DNA of 64,000 bases, from positions 7,123,021-7,187,020 of the forward strand of contig NC_081541.1 of assembly GCF_901000735.1 (NCBI RefSeq). The letters run 5' to 3'. The stretch comes from Corylus avellana. Lineage: Eukaryota; Streptophyta; Magnoliopsida; Fagales; Betulaceae. Each line of letters begins with the position of its first letter. Position 1 is the stretch's first letter. Positions 46,505 through 57,724 of the stretch are shown here, piece by piece. The notes beneath the pieces are model-generated. The model ran no database searches, was not told the DNA's origin, and saw only the letters and a program-made list of their open reading frames with translations. Both the position numbers and the translations under genes were made by a program.

Positions 46505-49500
46505 TTAAAGAAAAGATGCATTTGAAGGCATTATAGAATCACATTGTGTTGACACCATTGTTGAAGAATCTTCCGGTGATCGTGATGGCGAAGACAAGTA
46601 AGGCTTAGGTGGTACTTGTAAGGATTCAAGACTCCCTTCTAACATATTCACAACTTTGCTCATTGGTGGCCGGCTTAAAGGGTCAGTCTGTATACACCAC
46701 AAACTCACTATTATCATCTTCCTTGCACTTTTGTAATCATCTTCATTCATAAGGCCCTGCAGTCCTAGATCTTCATTTTTTTCAAGACGCTTGTAAATCC
46801 AATGCGGAAAAAATATTTCACTGGTACGGTCAATCTCAACATTTATATTCCTTTTTCCTCCAACAATTTCAAAAACCATCATTCCGTAACTATAAACATC
46901 TGCTTTGTGAGAGACACCTCCAAAATTTCTACAAAATACTTCCGGAGCGATGTATCCCGCAGTTCCTCTCGCACCCAACATTGATATAATACTCTCTTCT
47001 CTTGTGCATATTTTTGCAAGCCCAAAATCAGAAATTTTTGGGCTGAAGTTCTCATCCAAAAGAATATTGTGAGGCTTTATATCGAAATGTAAGATCCTTG
47101 TGCTGCAACCTCTATGTAAGTACTCTAATCCTCGAGCAATGCCAATTGCAACGTTGTATAATGTCTCCCATTCCAATCGTCGAGCAAACTTTGAAGGACT
47201 TTTGTTATATATGAACTTTTCTAGAGATCCGTTGGGCATAAACTCATAGATGACGGCTCTTTTAGAACCCTCAAAGCAAAAGCCCATAAGAGAGACAATG
47301 TTGACATGGGAGGTCCTACTAATGCTTGCAACCTCATTAATGAATTCCTCTCCATTACCTCTAGATTCCTTCAAAACCTTCACTGCCACAAGACATCCAT
47401 CTTTTAACTTTCCCTTGTAGACACCACCAAAGCCCCCTTCGCCTAATTTATCTCTAAAGAAGTTGGTCATTTTCTTGATATCTGAATAACTGTATCTTTT
47501 AATAGTAAGAGGTCCATGATTTCTTAGAAAGTCTTGGACAGTCTTATGGTTTAGACTTTTCTTTTTCCAAAAATAAATAATTTGATTGGATGAGAACTTT
47601 CTCTTGATCAAGCAGTAGATTAGAACCATCACAACTCCAATTCCAGCAAATAAAGTGGCTGTAATCAAAGAATAGACATTAATAAGTTATGTGGTGCATA
47701 AACGAGACTAATTAACTCAAACTACCCCTTGAGAGTGTGATCCTAAATATTTTCTTGTAGTGACACCAGAGAAGACATGAAGAAGTATTGATTGCCAGAG
47801 AAGGAGACTAGGAGGAAAATCATGAGGTATGAAAAATTGTGTATTACAGGTCTAAAATTAAAAAAATGCAACACGGAAGTTTGAATAGAACTTGAGAACA
47901 AGTTTAGAAGTCTTCCAATGGATATAATACATTCTTAGAACGATTAAAATGGAGAAAGTGGAGTCATTATGAAAACTGTTTGGAGAACCTTATATCATTG
48001 CGAAAGATTCATAATTAGCCACACCCTCGGAAGAAATTATGTGTTGAAGATACAATAGATCACCACTAGATGGAATAATATCGACAAAGAATATGAACGT
48101 GACAACAAATATCCACAAGAAGAGAAATGTTACACAAACTCTTACTTTCACAGTCCAAAGTGCACATATACTCCCTGGCATAACATATATATATATATAA
48201 CTTATGGATGAGACTGGAAATTCGTGAGACTGAAAAATTTTCTATTGAAGGTCACAATAGAACTTATGCATGCAACACAGAAGTATGAAAAATTGACCTC
48301 TTCAGTACAAGTCTGGTGATAGGATCCTAATCATTCACTGTTTGCATGGCAGATAGAGAAGTTGCCGTTTCATGAAAATAACAAAATTAGTGCCCTAAAG
48401 CTTTGATAACTAGCCATACGCAGTGAAGGGGAAAATACTTAGATGTGATGAGTAACATAATATTACTTTAATATGGAATAATTTGAATCCCATAGGCTGT
48501 CCAATCACAAGTGAATATCAATTTTCAACAAGAAATTTGATTGAAGAGGTATCTCACCTAGTCCTATCGCCAGTACTGGCCTTGTGTGACTCTCTGCAAC
48601 AGACGAGACAAACATAAAAGATCGATGTTAGTTTAAACAAAGAGGAATGAAGTGAAGCAGCTAAATTGGCAGCCTTTGAATCCCTTAACAAGGTTAGCAA
48701 GCAAGAAATGTCAAAACCAGATCATATGTATCCGATATGGGTTTCATTGCAACAGAGTTATTACTTTTACTCATAATCTAAATTTGACACTCATCCAAAT
48801 CAGCTCTATCCCTTTATAGGAGGGGATTATGGCATGGAACAGAAATAGAGCAACGCGTGTTAGGAATAAATACAACGTAGAAGGAAAAAGAAATTTGTAT
48901 GCATTTTCATGAATGAATGTATATGTGTATCCCCAAATATTGTTGTTAATTCTCATGTTTATACCTTTCTCCGCACCACAATCAAGTTCCCCCTTGTCGT
49001 CGGGCTGACAATGACCTCCTCTTTGATAACAACTGTAACATGCATCAGAGACATGCGGTTTAAGGTCGAACTCAACGGCTAAAAGTCCAAACGGGTTATC
49101 ATCAACTGCCAGAGGATCTGGGTTCGGATTCTTTGGGAGCTGAATAATTGAACATTCAGAGAGAGAAGTGGGAAAACTATCGCTTGAACCATTATAGTAG
49201 ATAACATCTTCAGAGCAAGGAATACTTTCAAAGTTTATTGGGGGAGAAATATTGAGAGTGCGTTTGCATTTAAAAAAGGTCTGCTTGGGGGAAAATTCAA
49301 AAGAGATGAACGAAGAGCTGGTAATAGTCAGATTGGTTAAGGATTCGCATGCAAAGGATGCAGGGGCTGCAGGGTGCAGCCCCCCAAGCCATTCGTCTCT
49401 GATATGTATGGTGGTGTTATCCGGAAGGATACTTAGAACTTCATATTGTCTTCCACCCTCCAGTTTGATTATCGGAGACGCATCATCCCGGCACTCTATT

Positions 49501-49673
49501 GTGAAAACACCGCATTCTGGGTTTTCCTCCTTGGTGAATGGAAAGCCAATCGAGCTCAGATGTCCGCAGGGAAAGGGTGGACATTTTTTGGTGTATCTCA
49601 CTTCTGCTTCAGCGGAGTAAAGCAGCAGGAGATGTGAGAGAAGAAAGAAAACGAACAGAAAGACAGAAGCCAT
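46505..49673 (-). CDS. LRK10L-type receptor-like kinase, compact copy (three exons)
   Basis: Predicted 632 aa, intact. Minus-strand exons are 49673-48965 (signal peptide, cysteine-rich GUB_WAK ectodomain starting KCPPFPCG, CYSCYQRGGHC motif, AAAG|GTATAA donor), 48593-48558 (36-nt micro-exon) and 47658-46505 (membrane segment [17 protein letters not shown] and kinase). Kinase landmarks: [24 protein letters not shown] (non-RD), DFGLAK, APE, and a Ser/Pro-rich C-terminal tail. Intron 1 is only about 370 bases and has no second ectodomain exon, so this probably shows the original gene form, with one ectodomain exon close to the micro-exon. TATA motif at 49765-49772. This is the cleanest receptor of the cluster; ligand and expression are unknown. 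Confidence 0.85.
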
Positions 49674-49764
49674 ATATACCGGAATTCACAATTCACCGGA
49701 GAAAACAAACAACACCACCAACTTGTTGCTCTAAATTGAAATAACTTCTTTCCTTGTTTCTTCA

Positions 49765-49772
49765 CTATATAA
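49765..49772 (-). promoter_or_regulatory. TATA box of the compact LRK10L copy
   Basis: CTATATAA on the plus strand, about 95 bases upstream of the ATG at 49673, the same context as the other copies. Confidence 0.55.
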
Positions 49773-50089
49773 CATTTAGTTAATCAGTCTAACACAGTAG
49801 TTGGCTTGGAAAATGGATATGGAAGACTTGTAATACAAGGCTGAGATTAGAGCAAGTGATAATTGGTCTATGCTTTCGGAAATTTCTTAATACCACAGCC
49901 GAAGATGGTACTGAGTGGAGGGATTTTCCTACCCATCTTCCTTATTGACCCGCATTACAAAGACTTAAACTCCTTGACTCTTCAAAACCTCTGTACATTC
50001 AACAAGATTATTACTCTTGATAATGACTAGAACCAGAATGAAAAAGATCTCTCCTCACCCATGTCTTTCCTCTCTAATTCTCGTTTTTT

Positions 50090-50330
50090 TTTTTTCTTTT
50101 TTCTTTTTTTTTTCTAATTAAAAAAGTGGGAAGGGGCGACCAGTGTAGTTTCTCCCCTTGGGCGTTACTATCGGAGTTCCCACCCGCTGTGGAATGTCCG
50201 GTTTGAGCCATAACTATTGCTTGGGAAGGTGAGCCCGTCACTACAACCCCACAAAGGTGTGAGCCAATAGAACCCCTTCAAAGTAGCATCTGGTTCACGC
50301 ATCTACTACCGCAAGCGGAACAATATTCAA
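50090..50330 (-). mobile_element. SINE-like retroposon inserted in the 5' flank
   Basis: About 240 bases interrupt sequence that is continuous at 5650-5690 (TTCTCGTTTAAACATTC). It is GC-richer than its surroundings and ends in a long T/A-rich tract (poly-A on the minus strand). On the minus strand it has an A-box-like TAGTGACGGG and a B-box-like GGCTCAAACC. No exact duplication is identified, so the class is tentative. Confidence 0.4.
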
Positions 50331-51764
50331 TTATATTTATATTCTAGATTTTCTTTAATAGATTGACATGTAAAAAATACTTCATCTCAAGACTGAGGGA
50401 TTGTATTCTGGGAGTGACCCATTGAATGTCTGTTTTCTAGGTTAATTAGGCCCATCCCTCCCGGGGATGAGTCAATTCCGAGACTCTCGTTATCTTAATA
50501 TTACAGCCGAAAATGGTTATTAAAGTATTTGATTAAATAATTAAATTTATTTTTTCTTATTAACATAAGCTTTTGAAAAAAGTGCTTATTTAATGTTAAA
50601 GTATAAATTAAATGATTAAATTTATTTATTCATATTAACTTAAGCATCTAGAATAAATAGTGATTTAACATGGTATTAGAGCCAAAAGTCCTGAGATTGA
50701 ATCTTGACTCCGTCAAATCACTCACTATTTAAATTAAATATTTCACAACATGCATGTGATGAAGATTTTTTTTTGTAAGTGATAAAGAAAATTAAAGTGT
50801 TGATTAAATGATTAAATTTACCTCATCCTATCGGCGTGAGCGGAATTTTCCTACCTATCTTCCCCATTGACCCACGTTAGAAATGCAAAAAGATGTCTCA
50901 TCACCTATGTATTGCCTCCCTAATTATCGTGCGAACATTGAAAAAAGGTGAAGAAGATTAGACCACGGCAGTTATAATTGTATAACGAGTCTCTCTAGTA
51001 AAAAAAAAAATAAAATTGATATATGGTCCACAAATCTTCGGAAAAGTTTGGGGCGGCGGGAAAGCCGTTTGAAGGCGAAAAGCATTTGGAGTCTTTGAAA
51101 AATCTTTAAAGTGGTGGGTACCAAGTTGATTTATGGGCCTTTCTCCGTTCATGGCCTTTCTCCGTTCTGCTAGACTCCAATGGGTTGGGTAGCCATTTTA
51201 CGGGCCTCTATATAAATGGTCAACACAAGCCCACCCATTGGTGAATGGATTCTTTTCGAGATAAAGCCCAATTGAGACGGATCGATTAGAAAGGGCTTGG
51301 TTTTGGGTTAAGGTTTTTAGCCCCTGAATCCATAATCAGATTGACCCAAGCTGAAACTAACTTGACTTGCCCGCGCATGCCATCCTTGTGCACATTCTCC
51401 TTTTATGTCATTTGAGATTGTATCACACTATTTATAACAGGTTTCCTAAAAATCCTATTTATAACATTACTCCTATTAGACTTATGAAGCAAGTGTTGAT
51501 TTAACATGAAACATTGGCATTTGCAACTTCACTGATAATTTGCTTCTAACCCATCATTTCAATAACAAGTAGACATCCTAGGTCGAATCAAGATACCGTA
51601 AAATCTAATCTTTTTACTAAGAGCATTTCTAGCATGAGAATAAATTTTATAGGAAGTTGGCTAAATCAACTCTTTTGTAAAATCTTTTGTCTATTTTATA
51701 CTATTTTCCCTATTTATTTATTTTAATATTAATTTCTTCAGTCTCGTAAGAGAAAACTGACCAG
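50331..51764. repeat. Duplicated LRK10L 5' flank with TRIM-family LTRs
   Basis: Matches 5690-7850 without the MITE at 6864. TRIM-type LTR and primer-binding-like TGGTATTAGAGCC lie near 50595-50690. No gene is seen. Confidence 0.5.
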
Positions 51765-51940
51765 GAATTTGACAGCGCACATAATGAGGTTGATCATCGG
51801 CGCAGAAGCACTGGAAAAGGTAGTTCCGGTTGTTGTCGAACGTGGTCCCACAAAACCCTCCACTACGGACGCAAATGCTGCAGTCGTTGGCCTTCCATTT
51901 CAGCCAAAACCCATTTTCCAGGGCACCTCTAATCTCAACG
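51765..51940 (-). pseudogene. Fragment of the second LRK10L ectodomain subclass
   Basis: Encodes the WAK_assoc-type segment (FWLKWKANDCSIC, then GGFCGTTF) found at 7845-8045, on the minus strand. It is cut on its 5' side at about 51940 by unrelated sequence. Too short to function. Confidence 0.65.
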
Positions 51941-52213
51941 TGATTCTACACATTCATGTCATCTAGTTTTTAGAATTTCTATAACATTCATGTAATACAT
52001 TGATGTAGCATTTTGATTCATGTACTACCCTTTCATATTCCCCCTTTCATATTTCTCAACCTCCCATTATGATTTTATGTCTATAAAAGGGAGTATTGAG
52101 TAGTATGTAAAACACACAATAATAGAGAAAAATCATACATAATTCCTGAAAAACTAATTTCACATATTGCAATATTTTTATTTTGTCTTATCATTTTCTT
52201 TGATTTTACAACA
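51941..52213 (+). mobile_element. Possible LTR fragment
   Basis: Starts TGATTCTACA where exon homology breaks off, contains a TATA-type motif (CTATAAAAGGGAG near 52082) and ends TTTTACAACA. TG..CA ends and promoter-like content suggest an LTR, but no target duplication or primer site is seen. Confidence 0.3.
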
Positions 52214-52575
52214 GGTTGCTAGTTTTGAGAGCATTTTTTTTTTTTTAATATATTTTTTTCCTTGTTACAAGCTTATTACAACGTTTGTTGAGAAGCCAAT
52301 TTGACAAAAACTGAAATCCTGAAAACTAGTTACGACTTACGAGGGTTTCAATTAAATAAGATGCACCGGCTTTAAACTATTTATTTAAAACTCTGATTTG
52401 CGAAATAGTGGAATGCTATTTGTTCAAGTTTCAAAAAATTACCTATTTGAACCAAAATTTTGGTTCGGCCACTAAATTCATGAAGGAAGCTATCACATGA
52501 GATATCATCTCATAAATTAGGCAATCAAAGGTGGCAAAGTCTTTAACTATAATGTGCATCCACAAGCAAATCATT

Positions 52576-52965
52576 TGACGTCGGACAGAACAAAGATTAT
52601 TTTGACAGCATATAATAGCAACACGAATTAAGAATTGAATATTGAAAAGAGAATTTAGGAAGAAATAAAATAACAAATAGGAAAGAAAAAGTTCATAATT
52701 GTCCCAAATAAGAAAACAGAAAAATAATTTTGAAAGACTTGAATTTAATTGATAATATAAACTAAATTGAAAAATAACAAAGACTAAATGCCTTTATATA
52801 GACTAGGCACCTCCTTAATTAACAAGGAAAATGAAAACCAAACCTAATTGGAAAATGAAAACAAATTCTAATAGAAAATGGAAAACCCAATCCTTATTGA
52901 AAAAGAAAAATTAAAACACACATGCATAATTAAAATAAAAGTTATATTGAATTTCTCTTGCATCA
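52576..52965 (-). mobile_element. Solo LTR, 390 bp, TCATT target duplication
   Basis: Starts TGACGTCGGAC and ends TTGCATCA, flanked by TCATT (52571-52575, 52966-52970). It splits the conserved kinase 3' flank exactly between AATCATT and GATGCAG, which are adjacent in paralogues such as 806-818. A TATA motif (CTATATAAAGGC) is on the minus strand. Confidence 0.7.
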
Positions 52966-53038
52966 TCATTGATGCAGTTCACATAAGATGCTAGTTACCA
53001 CACAACATTAATATTTCTTATTAAAGAAAAGATGCATT

Positions 53039-55649
53039 TTAGGGCATTACAGAATCATATTGGAGTGACCCCATTATCGTCGAAGAATCTTCTGGTGATC
53101 TTGATGGCGAAGACAAGAAAGGCTTGGATGGTACTTGTAAGGATTCGAGACTCCCTTCTAGCATATTCACAACTCTACTCATTGATGGCCGACTTGAAGG
53201 GTCAGTTTGTATGCACCACAAACTCACTATTATCATCTTCTTTGCACATTCTTGATCATTTTCATTTATAAGGCCCTGCAGTCCTAGATCTTCATCTTGC
53301 TCAAGACGCTTGTAAATCCAATGCGGAAAAAATATTTCACTGGTACGATCAATCTCGGCATCTATATTCCTTCTTCCCCCAACCATTTCAAAAACCATCA
53401 TTCCGTAGCTATAAACATCTGACTTGTGAGAGACCCCTCCAAAATTTCTACAATAGACTTCTGGAGCTATATATCCTGCAGTCCCTCTCGCACCCAACAT
53501 TGATATAACACTCTTTTCTCGATGACATATTTTTGCAAGGCCAAAATCAGGAATCTTTGGGCAAAAGTTCTCATCCAAAAGAATGTTGTGAGGCTTTATG
53601 TCAAAATGCACGATTCGTGTGTTGCAACCCCTATGTAAATATTCTAATCCTCGAGCAATGCCTAGTGCAATATCGTATAATGTCATCCATTCCAATCGAC
53701 GGTCAACCATTGATGGATTTTCTTTATATATGAACTTCTCTAGAGATCCGTTAGGCATAAACTCGTACATTAGAGCTCTTTTAGAACCCTCAAAGCAAAA
53801 GCCCTTAAGAGAGACAATGTTGATATGAGAGGTTTCACTAATGCTTACAACCTCGTTAATGAATTCTTCTCCATTACCTCTCGATTCTTTGAGAACCTTT
53901 ACTGCCACAAGACATCCATCTTGTAACTTTCCTTTGTAGACACCACCATAGCCTCCTTCACCTAATTTATCTTTAAAGAAATTGGTCACTTTCTTGATAT
54001 CTGAATAACTATATCTTCTAATGGCAAGAGGTCTATAATTCCTTAAAAAGGTTTGGACAGTTTGATGGGCTGGACTTTTCTTCTTCCAAAAATAAATAAT
54101 TTGATTGGATGAGAACTTTCCCCCTGAAGCAGCATATTACAAGTACGATCACAACTCCAATTCCAGCAAATAAAGTAGCTATACCAGCAATCATACCGGG
54201 GGAGATGGAAGTACCACCCGACGTTGTTACGACCGGACTCCCACTAGGCGTTGTGCCATTCGAACTCGAGGATGTTCTTCCTCCATTTCCAGAGCTCGTC
54301 GTAGTCCTCACAAGCAACGGATTGCCGGTCGCATTGATCTTCACCGTCGATGTGAATTTGGGTATCGGCCCAGTAAGGTTATTGTTCGAAACGTCAAGAA
54401 GCTGCAGGTCCGGCAAGGTGGCCAAGCTATCCGGTATGGAACCGGTCAAATTATTGTCACTTAGAAACAAACTCCTCAACGATGTGAGATTCGCAATGGC
54501 TGGAGAGATCGTCCCCACAAAACCCAGTGTCCCGAAATTCACGATGGTAATCTTCTTCTGCGAATATTCGCAGGTAATGAAACTCCAATTGCACGCGTAG
54601 TTGCCTTGCCAGGAACTGGCTAGCTTGATCGGGTACCCCAACACCGCTGCGACCTCGAGCAATATTGTCACTTGCGAATCACAAGGCCCCGAGGTGGTCT
54701 TGCAGTAGCTATTGGTACCCTCATTGGCCGTGGTCACAGAGGACGGGAACGCCGGGAAAGGACCTTGGAGCTCATTGTTAGACAAAGAAATGTACTGCAA
54801 GCTGGGAAGTGACATCAATGAGTCTGGGACGAGGCCAGTGAACTGGTTGTCGAAGAGCTGAAGATCGAACAAGCTTGTGCATTTCGACAAATCTGGGATC
54901 GGACCTGTGAACTGGTTCTCATGCAGCCATACCTGTTCCAACCGGGTCATCGAAGACAACACGTCGATGGTACCCGACAAGCCATTTTGCTGGTGGTTGA
55001 GCCAGAGGTTCTGAATCCCAGATCCTCCCAGAGATTTAGGCAAATGGCCAGTGAGATTGTTGTATGAAAGCCGGAGATCCTTGAGACTCGCGAAGGAGTC
55101 GAAGATATCGGGTAAGGACCCAGCCACATTCGCACTGCCGGCGTAGAGGGCGACCAGTCTAGTGGCCTGAGTCAACTCGGTAGGGATAGTCCAGGGTGCA
55201 AGATTAAAGTTCCGACTCAAGGTCAAGGTCTGTAGGCTGGTGAGTCCTTGGAAGAAGCCGTCGGGGATGGAGGTGAAATTGTTGTTGTCAAGGTAGAGTT
55301 GTTGGAGCGAGGAGAGGTTGGCGAGGGAGGGTAGGGGCCCAGAGAAGGAGTTCTTTTGGAGGGAGAGAGATGTGAGCTGGGTGAGAGAGCCGAGATTGGA
55401 GGGAAGAGTCCCCGATAGACTCTGGGAAGCCAAGTTGATGGAGGTGACACGACTGTTTTCGCTGCAATTCACGTTTTTCCACTGACAGTGGGCTGTGCTG
55501 GCGGACCAACCGCTTGGGGCTTGGCTGAAGGCGGCGAGGAGCTCGGACATGACCGCGGCGTCATCAGCGGCAGTGAAGGATGAAAGAGCGAGGAGAGAGA
55601 GAGAGATAATGAAGTTAGAGAGACAAAGAAGGGTTCTCGAGTAACCCAT
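53039..55649 (-). pseudogene. Chimeric receptor kinase 1: TMK-type LRR ectodomain fused to LRK10L-type kinase, one frameshift
   Basis: The minus-strand frame from ATG 55649 encodes a signal peptide (about 1-27), an LRRNT cap, a first LRR block, the non-LRR cysteine island and second LRR block typical of TMK receptors (auxin/ABP1-linked family), and a Ser/Gly/Thr-rich stalk. SPGMIAGI then passes directly into LRK10L-type TLFAGIGVV. After CCFR a run of five C at 54120-54124 (plus strand) has one base more than the sister gene and shifts the frame. The kinase continues in the next frame to 53039 with P-loop [23 protein letters not shown] (preceded by Pro), APE and the Ser-rich tail. There is no intron between LRR and kinase. 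If the frameshift is an assembly error, the product would be about 865 aa. The LRR part is visibly GC-richer than the kinase part. Confidence 0.75.
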
Positions 55650-55800
55650 TTCCAGATAGAGAGATGGAGAGAGGCAGAGAGAGAGAGAGAGAGGGGTGGG
55701 AATTGAATTGGGATCTTTTGTGAAGACAGGGGAGGGGGTTGTTTCTACTGGAGTGGAGATGAGAGTAAATCATCAAGCTAACAAATATGTCAAAAACGTC
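55650..55800 (-). promoter_or_regulatory. GA-rich 5' leader of chimera 1
   Basis: GAGA repeats upstream of the ATG are shared with chimera 2 (62187-62250), with about 35 extra bases here. Homology between the two genes ends near 55768. No clear TATA box is seen for this copy. Confidence 0.4.
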
Positions 55801-56276
55801 ACATTTTTTTATATTCCTATAATATCTATATTCTTTTAAAAACTAAATAAAAAAAATTAAAATAAACTAAACTATTTTTTAAACAAAAAGAGAAAAAACC
55901 AAAGGGGCAAATAAATACAAATATATTTTTTGTAATAAAGAAAAAAATTAATCATTGTAGTTGGCTTGAATTACAAATTACTCGTACAATATAAAAATAT
56001 AAAAAAATGCAAAATCACCTATGGTTGGCCCAACTGCCACCCGTTTCCTTTTTTATTTTATTTTTTTATTTTAGTTTTTTAAAAAATAAGAGTATTATAG
56101 GAATATAAAAAAAATATGTGACATTTTTGACACACTTTGGTATTTTAATGAGCAATTTTAGCACATTTTGAACATCGTGGGATTATTTAAAAAACGGTTG
56201 TTAGTTTGTGAGGTTTTTATTATATTTTTCTCTAAAATAAAACAAAATAATGTTACGAGAGAAAAAGAAGCCTAGG

Positions 56277-56452
56277 AATGATATAAGAAGTACTAGACTC
56301 TTTTTAGAGTCATCTCATGTGTGATGTGGTATTTAAAATCATTAATAGATTAAAATTCAATAATGATTATCTTAAATTAAATGATGATTTTAAATACCAC
56401 ATCATATTTGAGATGACTCTAAGAGGATTCTAGTCCTTCTTATATCATTACT
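56277..56452. mobile_element. Short palindromic MITE, independent copy
   Basis: Nearly complete inverted repeat of about 176 bp with ends (G)AATGATATAAGAAG, the same family as 3584-3750 but in unrelated flanking DNA. Confidence 0.6.
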
Positions 56453-56776
56453 CAAAGAAGCCTAAAGCATTTTTATTAATTTTAGGTTTGTTGTGCTAAT
56501 TGTAGGAAATATTTATCGTGAAAATTAGTTTTAAATCAACAAGGGCTTGTAAAAAGAAAAAATTAAATTTTAATTTTCACTATTACATTTTCATAATTAT
56601 ATGAGAGTCGTTTGAGAGTACTAAATAGCATTATTCTTTATATTATAGTGAGTGGATTCAAGAAGGAATGGAACTAAAATATCTTAAATATTTTAACTAT
56701 ATATTTATATAGATATATTTTAATTACATATAAATTTATAACTAAAAGGGTCCTCGATGTATTTATAGGAAGTATA

Positions 56777-56902
56777 AAAGCATCTCCAGCAATATTAGGT
56801 AAAATACATAATCAAAAAGTACAATTCTCTATTTTATCTACTTATTTTTCAATACTCCAACAAATTCTTTATTACATTCTCTGTTTTCTTTAAATACTAT
56901 TA

Positions 56903-56939
<37 letters not shown>

Positions 56940-57720
56940 CCCCAGCAACCCCAAAAGTTCATCATCTTCATCTTCCCCAACAACTCAGTTTACAAACCAA
57001 TGTCCAGACTCCATATTAGGACCATCTCATTCCCTCTCTCCCAGCAATGCCATGACCAAAAGAAGCAAAAACTTCACTGTTCAAACCGAAGTCCTAAAAT
57101 TTCCAACACAAGTTTCTGAAATTGAAGAAAAAGCCCAAAAAAAATATCAAAAACAGATTAAAAGATGGGAGAGAGAGATGACGATGGCTCGCATGGAAGA
57201 TGACGACGATGGACGAGAGAGATGACGATGGCTAGCTCCCATGGAAGATGATTGGCGTGCGGTGACGATCAAAACCCCCACTACCAAGCCTAGATTCTTG
57301 CTCCCCATTGATGGACAATTGACCTCAAGGTTTCGGCCAAACCCATCTCTGATTCTTCGTCAACGGTCCAAATTTTATTTGGAAATAAACAATCACTAGC
57401 GATGGATCATGGAGAAGGCTAGTGTCTGCTGAAACTCGTTCCGGAAGGGGAAGATAAGAAATAAATGCAGAGAAGAAAAGGGTTCGAAGGAAAATGAGGA
57501 GAATACCCAAAGACAAAGAAAAAACAATATTGGAAATAATATTAAATAATATTATATTCAGTCTAGTGTGCTACAGTAAATAGTAACTATTCACCGTACC
57601 GGTTAAAGTATAATAACTACTATAAAGCTATTTTATTGGAGCAAAAAAAAAAAAAAAAATGGCAAAAATAGTTAAATATAGCTAATATCTTCATTTTAGC
57701 TATACTGCTGGAGATGCTCT
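56777..57720. mobile_element. MITE-like element with AGCATCTCCAGCA termini, about 940 bp
   Basis: Terminal inverted repeats AGCATCTCCAGCAATAT (56779 on) and the complement of 57701-57718. It contains a (TTA)n microsatellite at about 56898-56938 and short GATGACGATGG repeats near 57180-57225. No transposase frame is seen. Confidence 0.5.
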
Positions 57721-57724
57721 AACA

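Noticed and set aside
54109..54600. 163-codon open frame on the plus strand
   Set aside because: Antisense shadow of the GC-rich LRR and stalk coding sequence of chimera 1, with no independent support.
57325..57516. 63-codon minus-strand frame with a hydrophobic start
   Set aside because: Inside the MITE-like element 56777-57720, with no homology or context to support a gene.
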